Source of the DNA: Thiofilum flexile DSM 14609
GTDB lineage: Bacteria; Pseudomonadota; Gammaproteobacteria; Thiotrichales; Thiotrichaceae
DNA length: 64,000 nucleotides
Direction of reading: 5' to 3'
Assembly: GCF_000380185.1 (NCBI RefSeq)
Contig: NZ_KB904748.1
Coordinates: forward strand, 1-64,000
Under the pieces are notes generated by a model, which was not told where the DNA came from, did no database searches, and worked only from the letters and a program-made list of their open reading frames with translations. Below, piece after piece: positions 45,853-53,658 of the stretch. Positions within the stretch are counted from its first letter, which is position 1. Every line of letters begins with the position of its first letter. A program made the position numbers and the translations under genes.

Positions 45853-46431
45853 ATGCAACAGGTATCTAAATTAGAGTATTTAACCTTTGAAGAATATCTT
45901 GCCGGTGAGCCTGTGAGTGATGTGCGTTATGAGTATATAGCAGGTCAAGTCTATGCTATGGCTGGCGGCAGTGAGTTACATAATACGGTTGCCGCTACCT
46001 TTCATGGCATGATTGAAAATGCCTTACCTGATCATTGCCGTTCTTGGCAGTCGGATATGAAAGTCGTGGGTAAAACACAAGGTGAGCACTTTGCGTATTA
46101 TCCCGATATTATGGCGTCTTGCGAGGTGAATAAAGGCGATAACCCTTATATTCGTGATAACCCCTGCTTAATTATTGAGGTACTTTCACCCTCAACTCAA
46201 CGCATTGATTTAAAAGAAAAGTTTGATGGTTATACCCAGATCACTAGTTTATTAGAGTATGTGGTAGTTTCACAAGATACGCCCTATTTACGCATTTTTC
46301 GCCGCCGTACCCATTGGCAAGCGGAGTCTTTTTATGCAGATGATACGTTTACCCTAGAGTCGATAGGGTTAACGGCAATGGTTAAGCAGATTTATCGGCG
46401 CGTGAAAAAAGAAGTGGGGCTGATTAACTGA
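45853..46431 (+). CDS. Uma2 family restriction-endonuclease-like protein, intact copy
   Basis: A 192-residue protein of the Uma2/DUF820 family, a PD-(D/E)XK fold. Motifs: FEEYLAGEPVSDVRYEYIAG at the start, YYPDIMASCE and [11 protein letters not shown] (core Asp, Glu), then KFDGYTQITSLLEYVVV. The family expands in many genomes, often associated with mobile DNA; cellular role unknown. A related but interrupted gene lies 1.7 kb downstream on the other strand. A strong bidirectional terminator follows. Confidence 0.9.
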   Translation: MQQVSKLEYLTFEEYLAGEPVSDVRYEYIAGQVYAMAGGSELHNTVAATFHGMIENALPDHCRSWQSDMKVVGKTQGEHFAYYPDIMASCEVNKGDNPYIRDNPCLIIEVLSPSTQRIDLKEKFDGYTQITSLLEYVVVSQDTPYLRIFRRRTHWQAESFYADDTFTLESIGLTAMVKQIYRRVKKEVGLIN

Positions 46432-46477
46432 ACTATCGACCGAACAACAGTTCTATGTATCTAAATTCTGTACGCAT

Positions 46478-46523
46478 AAAAAAGCCTCTTAATGGATATC
46501 ACTAACCATCAAGAGGCTTTTTT
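46478..46523. terminator. strong bidirectional rho-independent terminator
   Basis: AAAAAAGCCTCTT pairs with AAGAGGCTTTTTT, extended by ATGG/CCAT, with A and T runs at both ends. It serves the Uma2 gene (plus) and the convergent secreted-protein gene (minus). Confidence 0.9.
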
Positions 46524-46573
46524 AATGGTTGAGGCTCAACAAGGGTGCTGCATTGATTGCAAGAGTTACCTTA

Positions 46574-47143
46574 TTATTTTAAATAGATATTATAACAGAA
46601 GGGTTCCCTCTCTAATTCAAGCTTACCCCATTGTCTTTTTCTTTGATCAGGTATTTTTATTCGCTTGCCATCGGTATTCGGCATTACATAAGAATAGCCA
46701 TATTTAAATGTAGTAGTAATTTTTTGAGGTTCTTCTATTCCTAACTCTTTTTTATATGCAAGTCTATAAGTAAATTGAGCAACTGGTTTTTGAGGATCAA
46801 AGTTTTTTGGTTTTTTAAATGTACAATTATCAACGACTAATGCAAAAACCCTTATGCTGCCTGGTGGTGATACAGAACTGGGTCTGTACCAATCTTCTTT
46901 TTTTACACAGTTATCCCCAAGAACTTCTGGACTCACTTCCCACCAGCCCACATGGGATTCATGCATTATTTGTACTAACTCATCTGAAGCAAAGGTGCTA
47001 TATATTGAGGTTGTTTTTTCTGAGAGTGTAGCAGATTGAGTTTTACTACTAGAACAAATCTGCATATCTCTATTTTCAATTAAATTAACTGCTATAGCAT
47101 TAGAGGAAAAAAACAATAAAAGTATAATAAATATCTTTTTCAT
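46574..47143 (-). CDS. hypothetical secreted protein
   Basis: A 189-residue protein with a signal peptide (KKIFIILLLFFSSNAIA). The mature part has four Cys (near residues 30, 79, 107 and 183) that may form two disulphides. No family was recognised. The gene is A+T-rich relative to neighbours such as sseA and RNase T2, and lies next to Uma2 and IS DNA, so it may have been acquired. It ends about 50 bases from a shared terminator. Confidence 0.65.
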   Translation of the reverse strand: MKKIFIILLLFFSSNAIAVNLIENRDMQICSSSKTQSATLSEKTTSIYSTFASDELVQIMHESHVGWWEVSPEVLGDNCVKKEDWYRPSSVSPPGSIRVFALVVDNCTFKKPKNFDPQKPVAQFTYRLAYKKELGIEEPQKITTTFKYGYSYVMPNTDGKRIKIPDQRKRQWGKLELEREPFCYNIYLK

Positions 47144-47349
47144 AAATGTTACCTAAAAAAACGGGGTTGTATTTGATAGGCTGAGTAATAACACTAATTT
47201 CAATCTTGCTTGTATACTAAGTATGCTTCCAACTAAAATATTTAGCGAAATACCAACATAACTATAAAAATCAATTGATTGTTAAATACATATTCGCAGG
47301 AGCAAGCCTTTTTGTCAATTAAATTTTTACTTGAAGTATTGGCATAGCT

Positions 47350-47493
47350 CTACTCTTTAAACATCACTCCGTTATAAAGTAACAGCATTTCTAGCTCGAT
47401 ACCTAGTGTTACTAATTTCACTCTAGCGTCTATTGGGGTATGAATATGAAAGTACCATTCATCACGGTTAATTTTATCAGTTTCGCCGTAAAA
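47350..47493 (-). pseudogene. 3' fragment of a Uma2 family gene, separated by IS insertion
   Basis: On the minus strand, one frame running out of the IS left end reads YGETDKINRDEWYFHIHTP, then VKLVTLGIELEMLLLYNGV, MFKE and a stop at 47350. This is the typical C-terminus of Uma2 proteins (the LGIEL and LY-GV pattern). It continues the reading frame broken at 48698 if the two flanks are joined through five T residues. This indicates that the IS200/IS605-type element inserted into a formerly intact Uma2 gene. Confidence 0.8.
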
Positions 47494-48697
47494 CCCCGTC
47501 CGTTCACGGCGGGGATATCAGGCGAATCGGTTGGAAACCGATGATTCGGTCGTTCACTTGAGTTAGAATAGTAGCATGACATCCCCCCTAGTGACGGTTC
47601 TCAAAACGCTAAAAGTACGAGTCAAGGATAAGCACAAGCCTATTCTTGAACGTATGGCTTTTGAGGTGAATCAGGTCTGGAATGCTGCCAATGAAGAAAC
47701 GGCCTATTATGCACATTTACCGATTCCTGAGATGGGTTGGCTTCATGTATACCTGAGCGCTTATGATCTTGCTAAATCTCAAGCAGCTCTACGTAAAGAA
47801 CGGGGGTTTCTCATTCACTCTCAAACAGTTCAAGAAGTGACGGAAGCCCACGAGAAAGCCCGCAAGCAATTCAAGAAAAGCAAATTGCGCTGGAGAATAT
47901 CGAGTGGTTCTAAACGTTCCTTAGGTTGGATACCCTTTAAAAAAGGCGCAGCCATTTGGAAGAATGGACAAGTTCGCTATGCAGGTCACTATTTCAAGGT
48001 ATGGGATAGCTATGGATTAGCTCAATATGAGTTTCGTTCTGGTTCATTCTCTCAAGATGCTAGAGGACGTTGGTATTTCAATGTGGTTGTAGAAGTCCCA
48101 GTTATAGAGTCGATAGCTCAAGGACAAGTGGGCATTGATTTAGGTTTTAAAGATACGGCTACCTGTAGCAATGGCTTAAAGCTTGAATCCAAACAATTCT
48201 ATCGAGAACTGGAATCTAAACTGGGTATAGCTCAAAGAGCTAAACAGAAAAAACGGGTGAAAGCGATTCATGCCAAAATCAAGAATCGTCGTTTAGATGC
48301 TATCCATCAATTCACGACCCAAGTCGTTAAAGATAACAGCTTAATCGTCATTGGCAATGTGAGCAGTTCTGCTTTAGTTAAAACTAAAATGGCAAAGTCT
48401 GTATTAGATGCAGGATGGTACATGCTCAAGACACAACTGAAATACAAAGCGAGTGCGCGGTCAGGGGTGTGTTTAGAAGTCAATGAATCGTACACTACCC
48501 AAGCTTGTTCATGTTGTGGCTGTATTAGCCCCAACAGTCCGAAAGGTAGAATAGGCTTACGAATAAGAGAATGGTCTTGCCCTGAGTGTGGGGCAACGCA
48601 TGATAGAGATGTCAATGCAGCTAAGAATATTCTCGCGCTCGGACATGAGCGTCTGGCAGCAGGAATCCCCGTCCTTTAGGTCGGGGAGGATGTCAAG
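47494..48697 (+). mobile_element. IS200/IS605-type (IS1341-like) element carrying tnpB only
   Basis: About 1.2 kb. The left end holds the hairpin CCCCGTCCGTTCACGGCGGGG-type stem (47494-47514); the right end has a similar one, CCCCG with CGGGG, at 48667-48686. These subterminal hairpins are what TnpA of the family recognises. No tnpA is present, so mobility would depend on one elsewhere. A second hairpin (CGAATC with GATTCG, inner CGGTT/AACCG, 47522-47548) lies before tnpB. Boundaries are uncertain by about 4 bases because of A runs on both sides. The insertion splits a Uma2 gene. Confidence 0.85.
47576..48679 (+). CDS. tnpB: TnpB, RNA-guided nuclease of IS200/IS605-type element
   Basis: A 367-residue TnpB, the Cas12 ancestor family, guided by an omega-RNA from the element's right end. 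RuvC-I is clear: [16 protein letters not shown] with the catalytic Asp. The zinc finger is ACSCCGC...WSCPECG and the RuvC-III block is [15 protein letters not shown] with the second Asp. At the usual RuvC-II position the sequence is [12 protein letters not shown], without the expected Glu; a Glu in [11 protein letters not shown], just before the zinc finger, may substitute. The stop codon lies inside the right-end hairpin, so the omega-RNA overlaps the 3' end of the gene. Confidence 0.9.
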   Translation: MTSPLVTVLKTLKVRVKDKHKPILERMAFEVNQVWNAANEETAYYAHLPIPEMGWLHVYLSAYDLAKSQAALRKERGFLIHSQTVQEVTEAHEKARKQFKKSKLRWRISSGSKRSLGWIPFKKGAAIWKNGQVRYAGHYFKVWDSYGLAQYEFRSGSFSQDARGRWYFNVVVEVPVIESIAQGQVGIDLGFKDTATCSNGLKLESKQFYRELESKLGIAQRAKQKKRVKAIHAKIKNRRLDAIHQFTTQVVKDNSLIVIGNVSSSALVKTKMAKSVLDAGWYMLKTQLKYKASARSGVCLEVNESYTTQACSCCGCISPNSPKGRIGLRIREWSCPECGATHDRDVNAAKNILALGHERLAAGIPVL

Positions 48698-49135
48698 AAA
48701 ATGCTCTAACATGACTTGTTCAGGATCAATCAGAATATAATCTTGTAATGAGGCTATAGAGCGATAGTGGGCAAATTTACCACCACGGTCATAGTCACGT
48801 GTACTGGGCGAAAGTACTTCAATAATGATAATAGGGTTTAATAAAGTGGTGTTATTATCACTTAATTCCGGCTGACCACAATAAACTGAAATATCAGGAT
48901 AGGTATCTAATCCAGAGGGTGTATGAACACGCATATCGCTATTCATGGGGTGGCAGGACTTACCAGTCAATTTTTGGCGTAAGAGCGCGTAAACATTACC
49001 CGCTACTTGGGCATGGTTAAATGTACCCCCTGCCATAGCAGTAATCTGCCCTTGAAAATACTCATGACGCTGGGTGTGGTAGGACTCTTGGAGTAGATAT
49101 TGCTCACGGCTGATGGTGTTTTCAACGGGAAACAT
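48698..49135 (-). pseudogene. 5' fragment of a Uma2 family gene, cut by IS insertion
   Basis: Starts [20 protein letters not shown] and has the Uma2 core motifs [23 protein letters not shown] and [12 protein letters not shown], then QVMLEHF, where it runs into the IS right end. The open frame continues into IS DNA to 48557 and would yield a 192-residue hybrid whose last 50 residues are not Uma2. The true C-terminus lies across the element at 47350-47493. Whether the truncated product is active is unknown; the nuclease core residues are all in this fragment. Confidence 0.85.
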
Positions 49136-49331
49136 GGGTTTATCCTATTCATCGTCTATGGTTGTATTGTAGCGGACATCACTACAGATTAGCAGTGTAG
49201 CCGCGTTCTGATTCAAGGTAGCCATCAAACTATAGGAACCCAAGAAACCGATAGAGCACTGAATAGGGGAAATTTCAAACGATTGCTACGTGGATAAGTG
49301 CCTAATCATCAATTAAGGTGCTATAGTACCC

Positions 49332-49413
49332 CCACTCTCGGGGAGCCTTTGGCTGAGATGTGTTGACAGACCCGTAGAACCTGATCCAGTTAGTACTGGC
49401 GTAGGAAAGAGTG
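49332..49413 (+). ncRNA. TPP (thiamine pyrophosphate) riboswitch
   Basis: The THI-box consensus is easy to see: CACTCTCGGGGAGCC, then GGCTGAGA, GACCCGTAGAACCTGATC, and a closing GGCGTAGGAAAGAGTG that pairs with the first bases. A possible -10 (TATAGT) lies at 49322-49327. It is transcribed rightwards. The next gene on its strand is thiB, 860 bases on; the thiamine-kinase-like gene between lies on the opposite strand. No clear terminator or sequestered start codon is seen directly after the aptamer, so the expression platform is unclear. Confidence 0.93.
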
Positions 49414-49433
49414 AAACCCGCCCCTTTCGTGTC

Positions 49434-50231
49434 TCATTGCTCCTGCGCATGGCCTCTTGCCCAATACCATAATTCCGCCAGTACCTGATTCAGCCGTTTT
49501 GCACTCTGTAAGCCTGCTTGCCATTGTTGAGCCGTTACGTGTTGAAAGGCCGGTAGGGTGCGAAGGTGTTGGGGATCTAAACCCCAGGTGACTAACGCCA
49601 CTGCATCAAACCACGCATTACCTAACCCTGCATATTCCCAATCAATGAGAACAAACGGATGAGCGCGTGTTGTGTTTTGGCAGACATTACCTAGATGTAA
49701 ATCATGATGGACTAATACCGGAGGCAGTCGCGGTAAAGTGCTTAGCTTTTCACGCCATTCTGTAAGTAGTGCTTGAGCGAGGGGAGAGGGGAAGCGTTCT
49801 AGCAGGGTTTGATATTGTGCCGTTAGCTGGGTGTAGTCGATTGTGAGCAGAGTGACATCAGCGATTGGGATCGTGATGGATTGCAGCTCGGCTAAGGTCT
49901 GGGGTAGGGATAGGAGAGCGGTTTGACTCAACGCTTGAGGGACTGGCTCATAGGCCTGCATCAGGCATAACCCCTGTGGCACATCGTTACGAATAATCTG
50001 CACGGCCCACGGATAGGGCTGAATGAGTTCGAGTACTTTAGCCTCACACAGGCGATTCACGCTAAAGGCCAAAGTACTCGGCGCATTGACCCGTAACACA
50101 TAAGACTGCGTGGGACATTCAACACGATAGAGCGTATTGCTACTACCGCCACTGAGGGAGTGTAGTACATAAGGAGCCGAGAGTGTGGCTTGCAACCAAG
50201 TATGCAGCCAAATAGATGGGGGTGGAGTCAT
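49434..50231 (-). CDS. thiamine kinase-like phosphotransferase (ThiK-like)
   Basis: A 265-residue aminoglycoside/choline-kinase-fold protein. Motifs: GGSSNTLYRVE (ATP loop), VLRVN (Lys position occupied by Arg), LVHHDLHLGNV (catalytic loop) and VLIDWEYAG (metal-binding Asp). Length and the adjacency to thiB and a TPP riboswitch favour thiamine salvage, phosphorylating thiamine to thiamine monophosphate, over choline or aminoglycoside phosphorylation. It is divergent from thiB with 41 bases between start codons. Its 3' end is 20 bases from the riboswitch on the other strand, which makes it antisense to any riboswitch read-through. Confidence 0.75.
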   Translation of the reverse strand: MTPPPSIWLHTWLQATLSAPYVLHSLSGGSSNTLYRVECPTQSYVLRVNAPSTLAFSVNRLCEAKVLELIQPYPWAVQIIRNDVPQGLCLMQAYEPVPQALSQTALLSLPQTLAELQSITIPIADVTLLTIDYTQLTAQYQTLLERFPSPLAQALLTEWREKLSTLPRLPPVLVHHDLHLGNVCQNTTRAHPFVLIDWEYAGLGNAWFDAVALVTWGLDPQHLRTLPAFQHVTAQQWQAGLQSAKRLNQVLAELWYWARGHAQEQ

Positions 50232-50272
50232 CCGCCTATAGTAACTAAAAATAGGTAAAAGGTTAAAATCCT

Positions 50273-51250
50273 ATGAAAATTCTTGCTCCTCTGGCTGTTA
50301 GTTTAATGGCCTTTAGCGCTCAAGCGGCAGATCTTACGGTTTATACCTATGATTCCTTTATTTCAGAATGGGGACCTGGTCCCAAACTAGAAGCTGAGTT
50401 TGAAAAACAATGTCAGTGTGATCTGAAATTTGTAGCAGTCGAGGATGGCGTGAGCATCCTCAATCGCCTACGGATTGAAGGGGATAGTACGAAAGCCGAT
50501 GTGGTATTGGGTTTAGATAATGGTTTAGTCGAGGAGGCTCGTGCTACTGGCATTTTACAAGAGCATGGTCTGACCTTGCCCGCTTTTAAACCCGAATTAA
50601 AGTGGGAAGATAAAACCTTTGTACCCTATAACTATGGCTATTTTGCGTTTATTTATAATAGCGACAAGATCAAAGAGCCGGTTAAATCCTTAAAAGAGCT
50701 AATCGATTCTAAAGCCAGTGTGATCTATCAAGACCCGCGCACGAGTACCCCCGGACAAGGCTTAATGCTATGGGTCAAGGCCGTATATGGCGATAAAGCG
50801 CCTGAGGCATGGAAGGCATTAGCACAACATACCACGACAGTAACTAAGGGGTGGTGGGATGCGTATAGTATCTTCTTAAAAGATGGGGCGGATTATGTAT
50901 TAAGCTATAGCACCTCGCCTGCCTATCATGTGATTAGTGAAAATAAAACCCAGTATAAAGCCGCACCTTTTGCCGAGGGGCATGTACCCCAGATCGAAGT
51001 CGCTGCTATGACTAAAACCACTCAGCAACCTGAGTTAGCCCGCCAGTTTTTAAACTTTTTAGTCTCAAAAGACGCGCAAACTATTATTCCGGTCACGAAT
51101 TGGATGTTGCCTGTAATTGAGGGTATTGAGTTACCGCCGGTATTTAGTGAGTTGATTCAACCGCAACGAATTGGCTTTAGCAATGAAGAGATTGCTAAGC
51201 ATCGTAAGGACTGGATCAGCGAATGGCGTTCTAGTGCGGTGAAGGAATAG
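50273..51250 (+). CDS. thiB: thiamine ABC transporter substrate-binding protein
   Basis: A 325-residue periplasmic binding protein with a signal peptide (MKILAPLAVSLMAFSAQA). The ThiB pattern is clear: LTVYTYDSFISEWGPGPKLE, then CDLKFV, then STKADVVLGLDN, and a C-terminal PVTNWMLPVIEG segment. It delivers thiamine or its phosphates to ThiP/ThiQ, which are not in the window. The gene lies downstream of a TPP riboswitch but beyond an oppositely oriented kinase-like gene, so riboswitch control would need a long leader. A local promoter would have to sit within the 41-base gap or the kinase gene. Confidence 0.92.
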   Translation: MKILAPLAVSLMAFSAQAADLTVYTYDSFISEWGPGPKLEAEFEKQCQCDLKFVAVEDGVSILNRLRIEGDSTKADVVLGLDNGLVEEARATGILQEHGLTLPAFKPELKWEDKTFVPYNYGYFAFIYNSDKIKEPVKSLKELIDSKASVIYQDPRTSTPGQGLMLWVKAVYGDKAPEAWKALAQHTTTVTKGWWDAYSIFLKDGADYVLSYSTSPAYHVISENKTQYKAAPFAEGHVPQIEVAAMTKTTQQPELARQFLNFLVSKDAQTIIPVTNWMLPVIEGIELPPVFSELIQPQRIGFSNEEIAKHRKDWISEWRSSAVKE

Positions 51251-51310
51251 GGTAAGCATGAGGTAGTACAGGGTGGCTGAGCACAGGATGCTTTGCCATT
51301 CTTACCTATG

Positions 51311-51344
51311 CTACTATAAGAAATAGTAAGGATTATTATAGTAG
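51311..51344. promoter_or_regulatory. inverted repeat, candidate autoregulatory operator of the VapBC-type pair
   Basis: CTACTATAA and TTATAGTAG form a 9-base inverted repeat directly before the antitoxin gene. The flanks extend it (CTTACC on the left, GGTAAG on the right). Toxin-antitoxin complexes typically repress at such sites. Confidence 0.6.
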
Positions 51345-51352
51345 GTAAGATT

Positions 51353-51586
51353 ATGTTAGCCACGCTCACCGCTAAAGGGCAAATTACCATCCCCAAAGCT
51401 GCACGCGAAACCTTAAAGCTCAGCCCTGGGGATCGTATTGAATTTATATTTGGAGATGATGGTAGATTGTTTCTACTACCTGTCACTCGTCCCGTAAAGA
51501 CTCTTAAAGGCATGTTACCTAGACCTGAAAAGCCCGTCAGTCTAGAGGCTATGGATGAGGCTATTGCACAGGCTACCCGTACATGA
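51353..51586 (+). CDS. AbrB/SpoVT-domain antitoxin (VapB type)
   Basis: A 77-residue protein with an N-terminal SpoVT-AbrB swapped-hairpin DNA-binding domain (MLATLTAKGQITIPKAARET, then SPGDRIEF). The C-terminal 35 residues would wrap the toxin. It overlaps the PIN toxin gene by 4 bases (ATGA), so translation is coupled. An inverted repeat upstream is a likely operator. Confidence 0.88.
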   Translation: MLATLTAKGQITIPKAARETLKLSPGDRIEFIFGDDGRLFLLPVTRPVKTLKGMLPRPEKPVSLEAMDEAIAQATRT

Positions 51587-51981
51587 TTGGTTTAGATACG
51601 AATGTCATAGTGCGCTATCTCACCCAAGATGACCCGATACAATCACCCTTAGCGAGTACCTTTATTGAGCAACAACTGTCTACTAACAATCTAGGTGTTA
51701 TTAGTCAGATTGTATTGTGTGAAGTGGCTTGGGTACTGAGTCGGGCTTATCACTACCCACGCGAGCAAGTAGCACAAGCCTTACATGCCCTATTAACCTG
51801 TCAAGAGTTTCAGGTTGAATGTGCTGATCTTGCCATTTTAGCATGGCACGATTATGTACAAGGCAATGCGGATTTCTCAGATTATCTATTAGCCCGCACA
51901 CATCAACAGTTAGGTGCAGATTACACGATTACCTTTGATCGTAAAGCGGCTCATACTGCTACTTTTAAATTGCTAGTGTAG
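51583..51981 (+). CDS. PIN-domain toxin (VapC type)
   Basis: A 132-residue PIN ribonuclease. The acidic active-site residues are visible: GLDTNVIVRY (Asp near 4), LCEVAWVL (Glu near 45), DFSDYLLAR (Asp near 99) and TFDRKA (Asp near 118). It would cleave RNA (tRNA or rRNA in known VapCs) unless bound by the antitoxin encoded directly upstream. All key residues are present, so it is likely functional. Confidence 0.9.
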   Translation: MIGLDTNVIVRYLTQDDPIQSPLASTFIEQQLSTNNLGVISQIVLCEVAWVLSRAYHYPREQVAQALHALLTCQEFQVECADLAILAWHDYVQGNADFSDYLLARTHQQLGADYTITFDRKAAHTATFKLLV

Positions 51982-51990
51982 TGATTGACT

Positions 51991-52018
51991 AAGAGGCTTT
52001 TTGATAAAAAATCCTCTT
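51991..52018. terminator. weak hairpin between vapC-like and tetR-like genes
   Basis: AAGAGG pairs with CCTCTT; CTTTTT and AAAAA between them can extend the stem. It lies between convergent genes. Confidence 0.45.
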
Positions 52019-52073
52019 GAAGCCTATGAGTATTACGTAGAAAACTGGATCCCTCCCTAAATTTTGAAAGTAA

Positions 52074-52652
52074 CTATTGTTCCGATGAGGCTGCTAAGTT
52101 TGACTGAATTGCCGAGCGGCAGACCTCTAGTATTTCATCAGCCAGTGGTGAGTCGTCGGGACAGGAACGCGACAATATGAGTGCACCCAGTGCATGTGCA
52201 AATGTGTTGATACTTTTAGCGCGAGCCTCTTGTAATGCTACCTCATCCATCGTGATATCAGGAGTCAGTACCGCAAGCAAGTCCTCTAGTCCAGAGGCAA
52301 AAGCTGCTTTGACTACTGCTGGTTGACGCGCTGCGTCTGAGCACAATGCTGCCATTGTGCAGCCTTGGCTGGGGGTATCACGGTGCAATCTGGATAAATA
52401 CTGCTCTACAACCGTAGCTGGATTAGCGTTTTTGGTCATGGCCACCGTTTGTGATATACCACAGGTTGCGGCCTCTGCCATTAAATCAGTCTTGGATTGA
52501 AAGTGCTTATAGAATCCGCCGTGGGTGAGACCTGCTGCCGCCATTAAATCAGCCACACCAACACCATCATACCCATGCTCACGAAAGAGGGTAGAGGCAG
52601 TTTCGACGATACGTGTCCGGTTTGCTTGAGCCTGTGCTTTGGTAACTTTCAT
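52074..52652 (-). CDS. TetR/AcrR family transcriptional repressor
   Basis: A 192-residue regulator. The N-terminal helix-turn-helix is typical: ETASTLFREHGYDGVGVADL, then AAGLTHGGFYKHFQSKTDL. The C-terminal ligand domain has a TMAALCSDAARQP stretch common in the group regulating alpha/beta hydrolase or efflux genes. It is divergent from the hydrolase gene, and a palindromic operator lies between. It probably represses itself and the hydrolase-oxidoreductase pair in response to an unknown small molecule. Confidence 0.9.
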   Translation of the reverse strand: MKVTKAQAQANRTRIVETASTLFREHGYDGVGVADLMAAAGLTHGGFYKHFQSKTDLMAEAATCGISQTVAMTKNANPATVVEQYLSRLHRDTPSQGCTMAALCSDAARQPAVVKAAFASGLEDLLAVLTPDITMDEVALQEARAKSINTFAHALGALILSRSCPDDSPLADEILEVCRSAIQSNLAASSEQ

Positions 52653-52682
52653 AGTCGCTTACTTGGTTATTCATCTCTATTG

Positions 52683-52730
52683 ATGATGATCATAATATAA
52701 CATATTGACAATTTAGATGATGATCATCAT
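52683..52730. promoter_or_regulatory. ATGATGATCATCAT operator and partial second copy (TetR binding site)
   Basis: A perfect 14-base palindrome ATGATGATCATCAT at 52717-52730 and a related ATGATGATCAT at 52683-52693, about 34 bases apart, between divergent tetR-like and hydrolase genes. Confidence 0.65.
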
Positions 52731-52766
52731 CATAATTGACTATTCTCAATTATAAGGATTTTGATC

Positions 52767-53612
52767 ATGACTTACACTCACCTGACCGTTCCTACACACT
52801 TTATTGAAGTAGGTGGCGACAAATTTGCTTATCGTCGTTGGGGTAATACCCTGAGCAATCAGCCTCCATTATTTTTAGTGCCGCATTTTCGAGCAGGTAT
52901 GGATCATTGGGATCCACAGCTAACGGACGGACTGGCTGAAGGGCGTGAGGTTATCCTGTATAACGGCCGTGGTATTGCCTCATCCAGTGGTGTCCCGCGT
53001 AATCGTATTGAGGACATGGCGGATGATATTGCATTGGTAATCCAAGCGCTGGGTTTGCAACAGGTGGATTTGTTGGGCTTCTCTATTGGTGGTGTTCAGG
53101 TGCAAGAGGTAGCATTACGCCATCCGCAGCTTGTACGTAAGTTATTGCTGCTTGGTACGGGGTTGCGCGGGGGGGATCCAAGAATGGAGCCGAAGGTATT
53201 AGAGGTTGCATCCCATCCGGTACCTACTATAGACGATTTCCTATACTTATTTTTTGGTCGATCTGAAAACGCCAAACAGGCGGGTCGCGCCTTTTGGGAG
53301 CGTCGTCATCAACGCATTGATCAAGATCCACCAAGCTCTGCTGCGGTCGCCCAAGCACAAATGGAGGCGTTTGCTATTTACCTACAACCCTTGTCAGGTG
53401 AAAACCTCTATGCCTTCTTGAATGCAATGACACAACCAACACTCATACTTAATGGCGTGAACGATATTATGATTCCAACCATTAATTCGTGGCATTTGGC
53501 ACAAAATATTCCCAACGCACAGTTGTTAATTTATCCAGATGCAGGACACGGCGCACAATTCCAATACCCCGAACGCTTCCTAAAACACGCCATCCAGTTC
53601 TTGGAAGAGTAA
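52767..53612 (+). CDS. alpha/beta-fold hydrolase
   Basis: About 281 residues. The nucleophile elbow is GFSIGG near residue 109, with LILNGVNDIMIP (acid region) and PDAGHGAQF (catalytic His) towards the C-terminus. LVPHFRAGMDHWDP is the oxyanion region. The ATG at 52767 follows AAGGA; the reported longer start is a TTG. The substrate is unknown. It lies under the probable TetR-type operator and is followed 46 bases later by an oxidoreductase gene, likely in one operon. Confidence 0.85.
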   Translation: MTYTHLTVPTHFIEVGGDKFAYRRWGNTLSNQPPLFLVPHFRAGMDHWDPQLTDGLAEGREVILYNGRGIASSSGVPRNRIEDMADDIALVIQALGLQQVDLLGFSIGGVQVQEVALRHPQLVRKLLLLGTGLRGGDPRMEPKVLEVASHPVPTIDDFLYLFFGRSENAKQAGRAFWERRHQRIDQDPPSSAAVAQAQMEAFAIYLQPLSGENLYAFLNAMTQPTLILNGVNDIMIPTINSWHLAQNIPNAQLLIYPDAGHGAQFQYPERFLKHAIQFLEE

Positions 53613-53658
53613 TGGAATGGATACCCTCCTAACCTTTAATCAGTAATGGATAACTAAT

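Noticed and set aside
46492-46707. Plus-strand 71-residue frame
   Set aside because: It starts inside a strong terminator and lies opposite the secreted-protein gene; no ribosome binding site.
48557-49135. A complete 192-residue Uma2 gene
   Set aside because: The last 50 or so residues are read from the right end of the IS element; the true C-terminus lies at 47350-47493.
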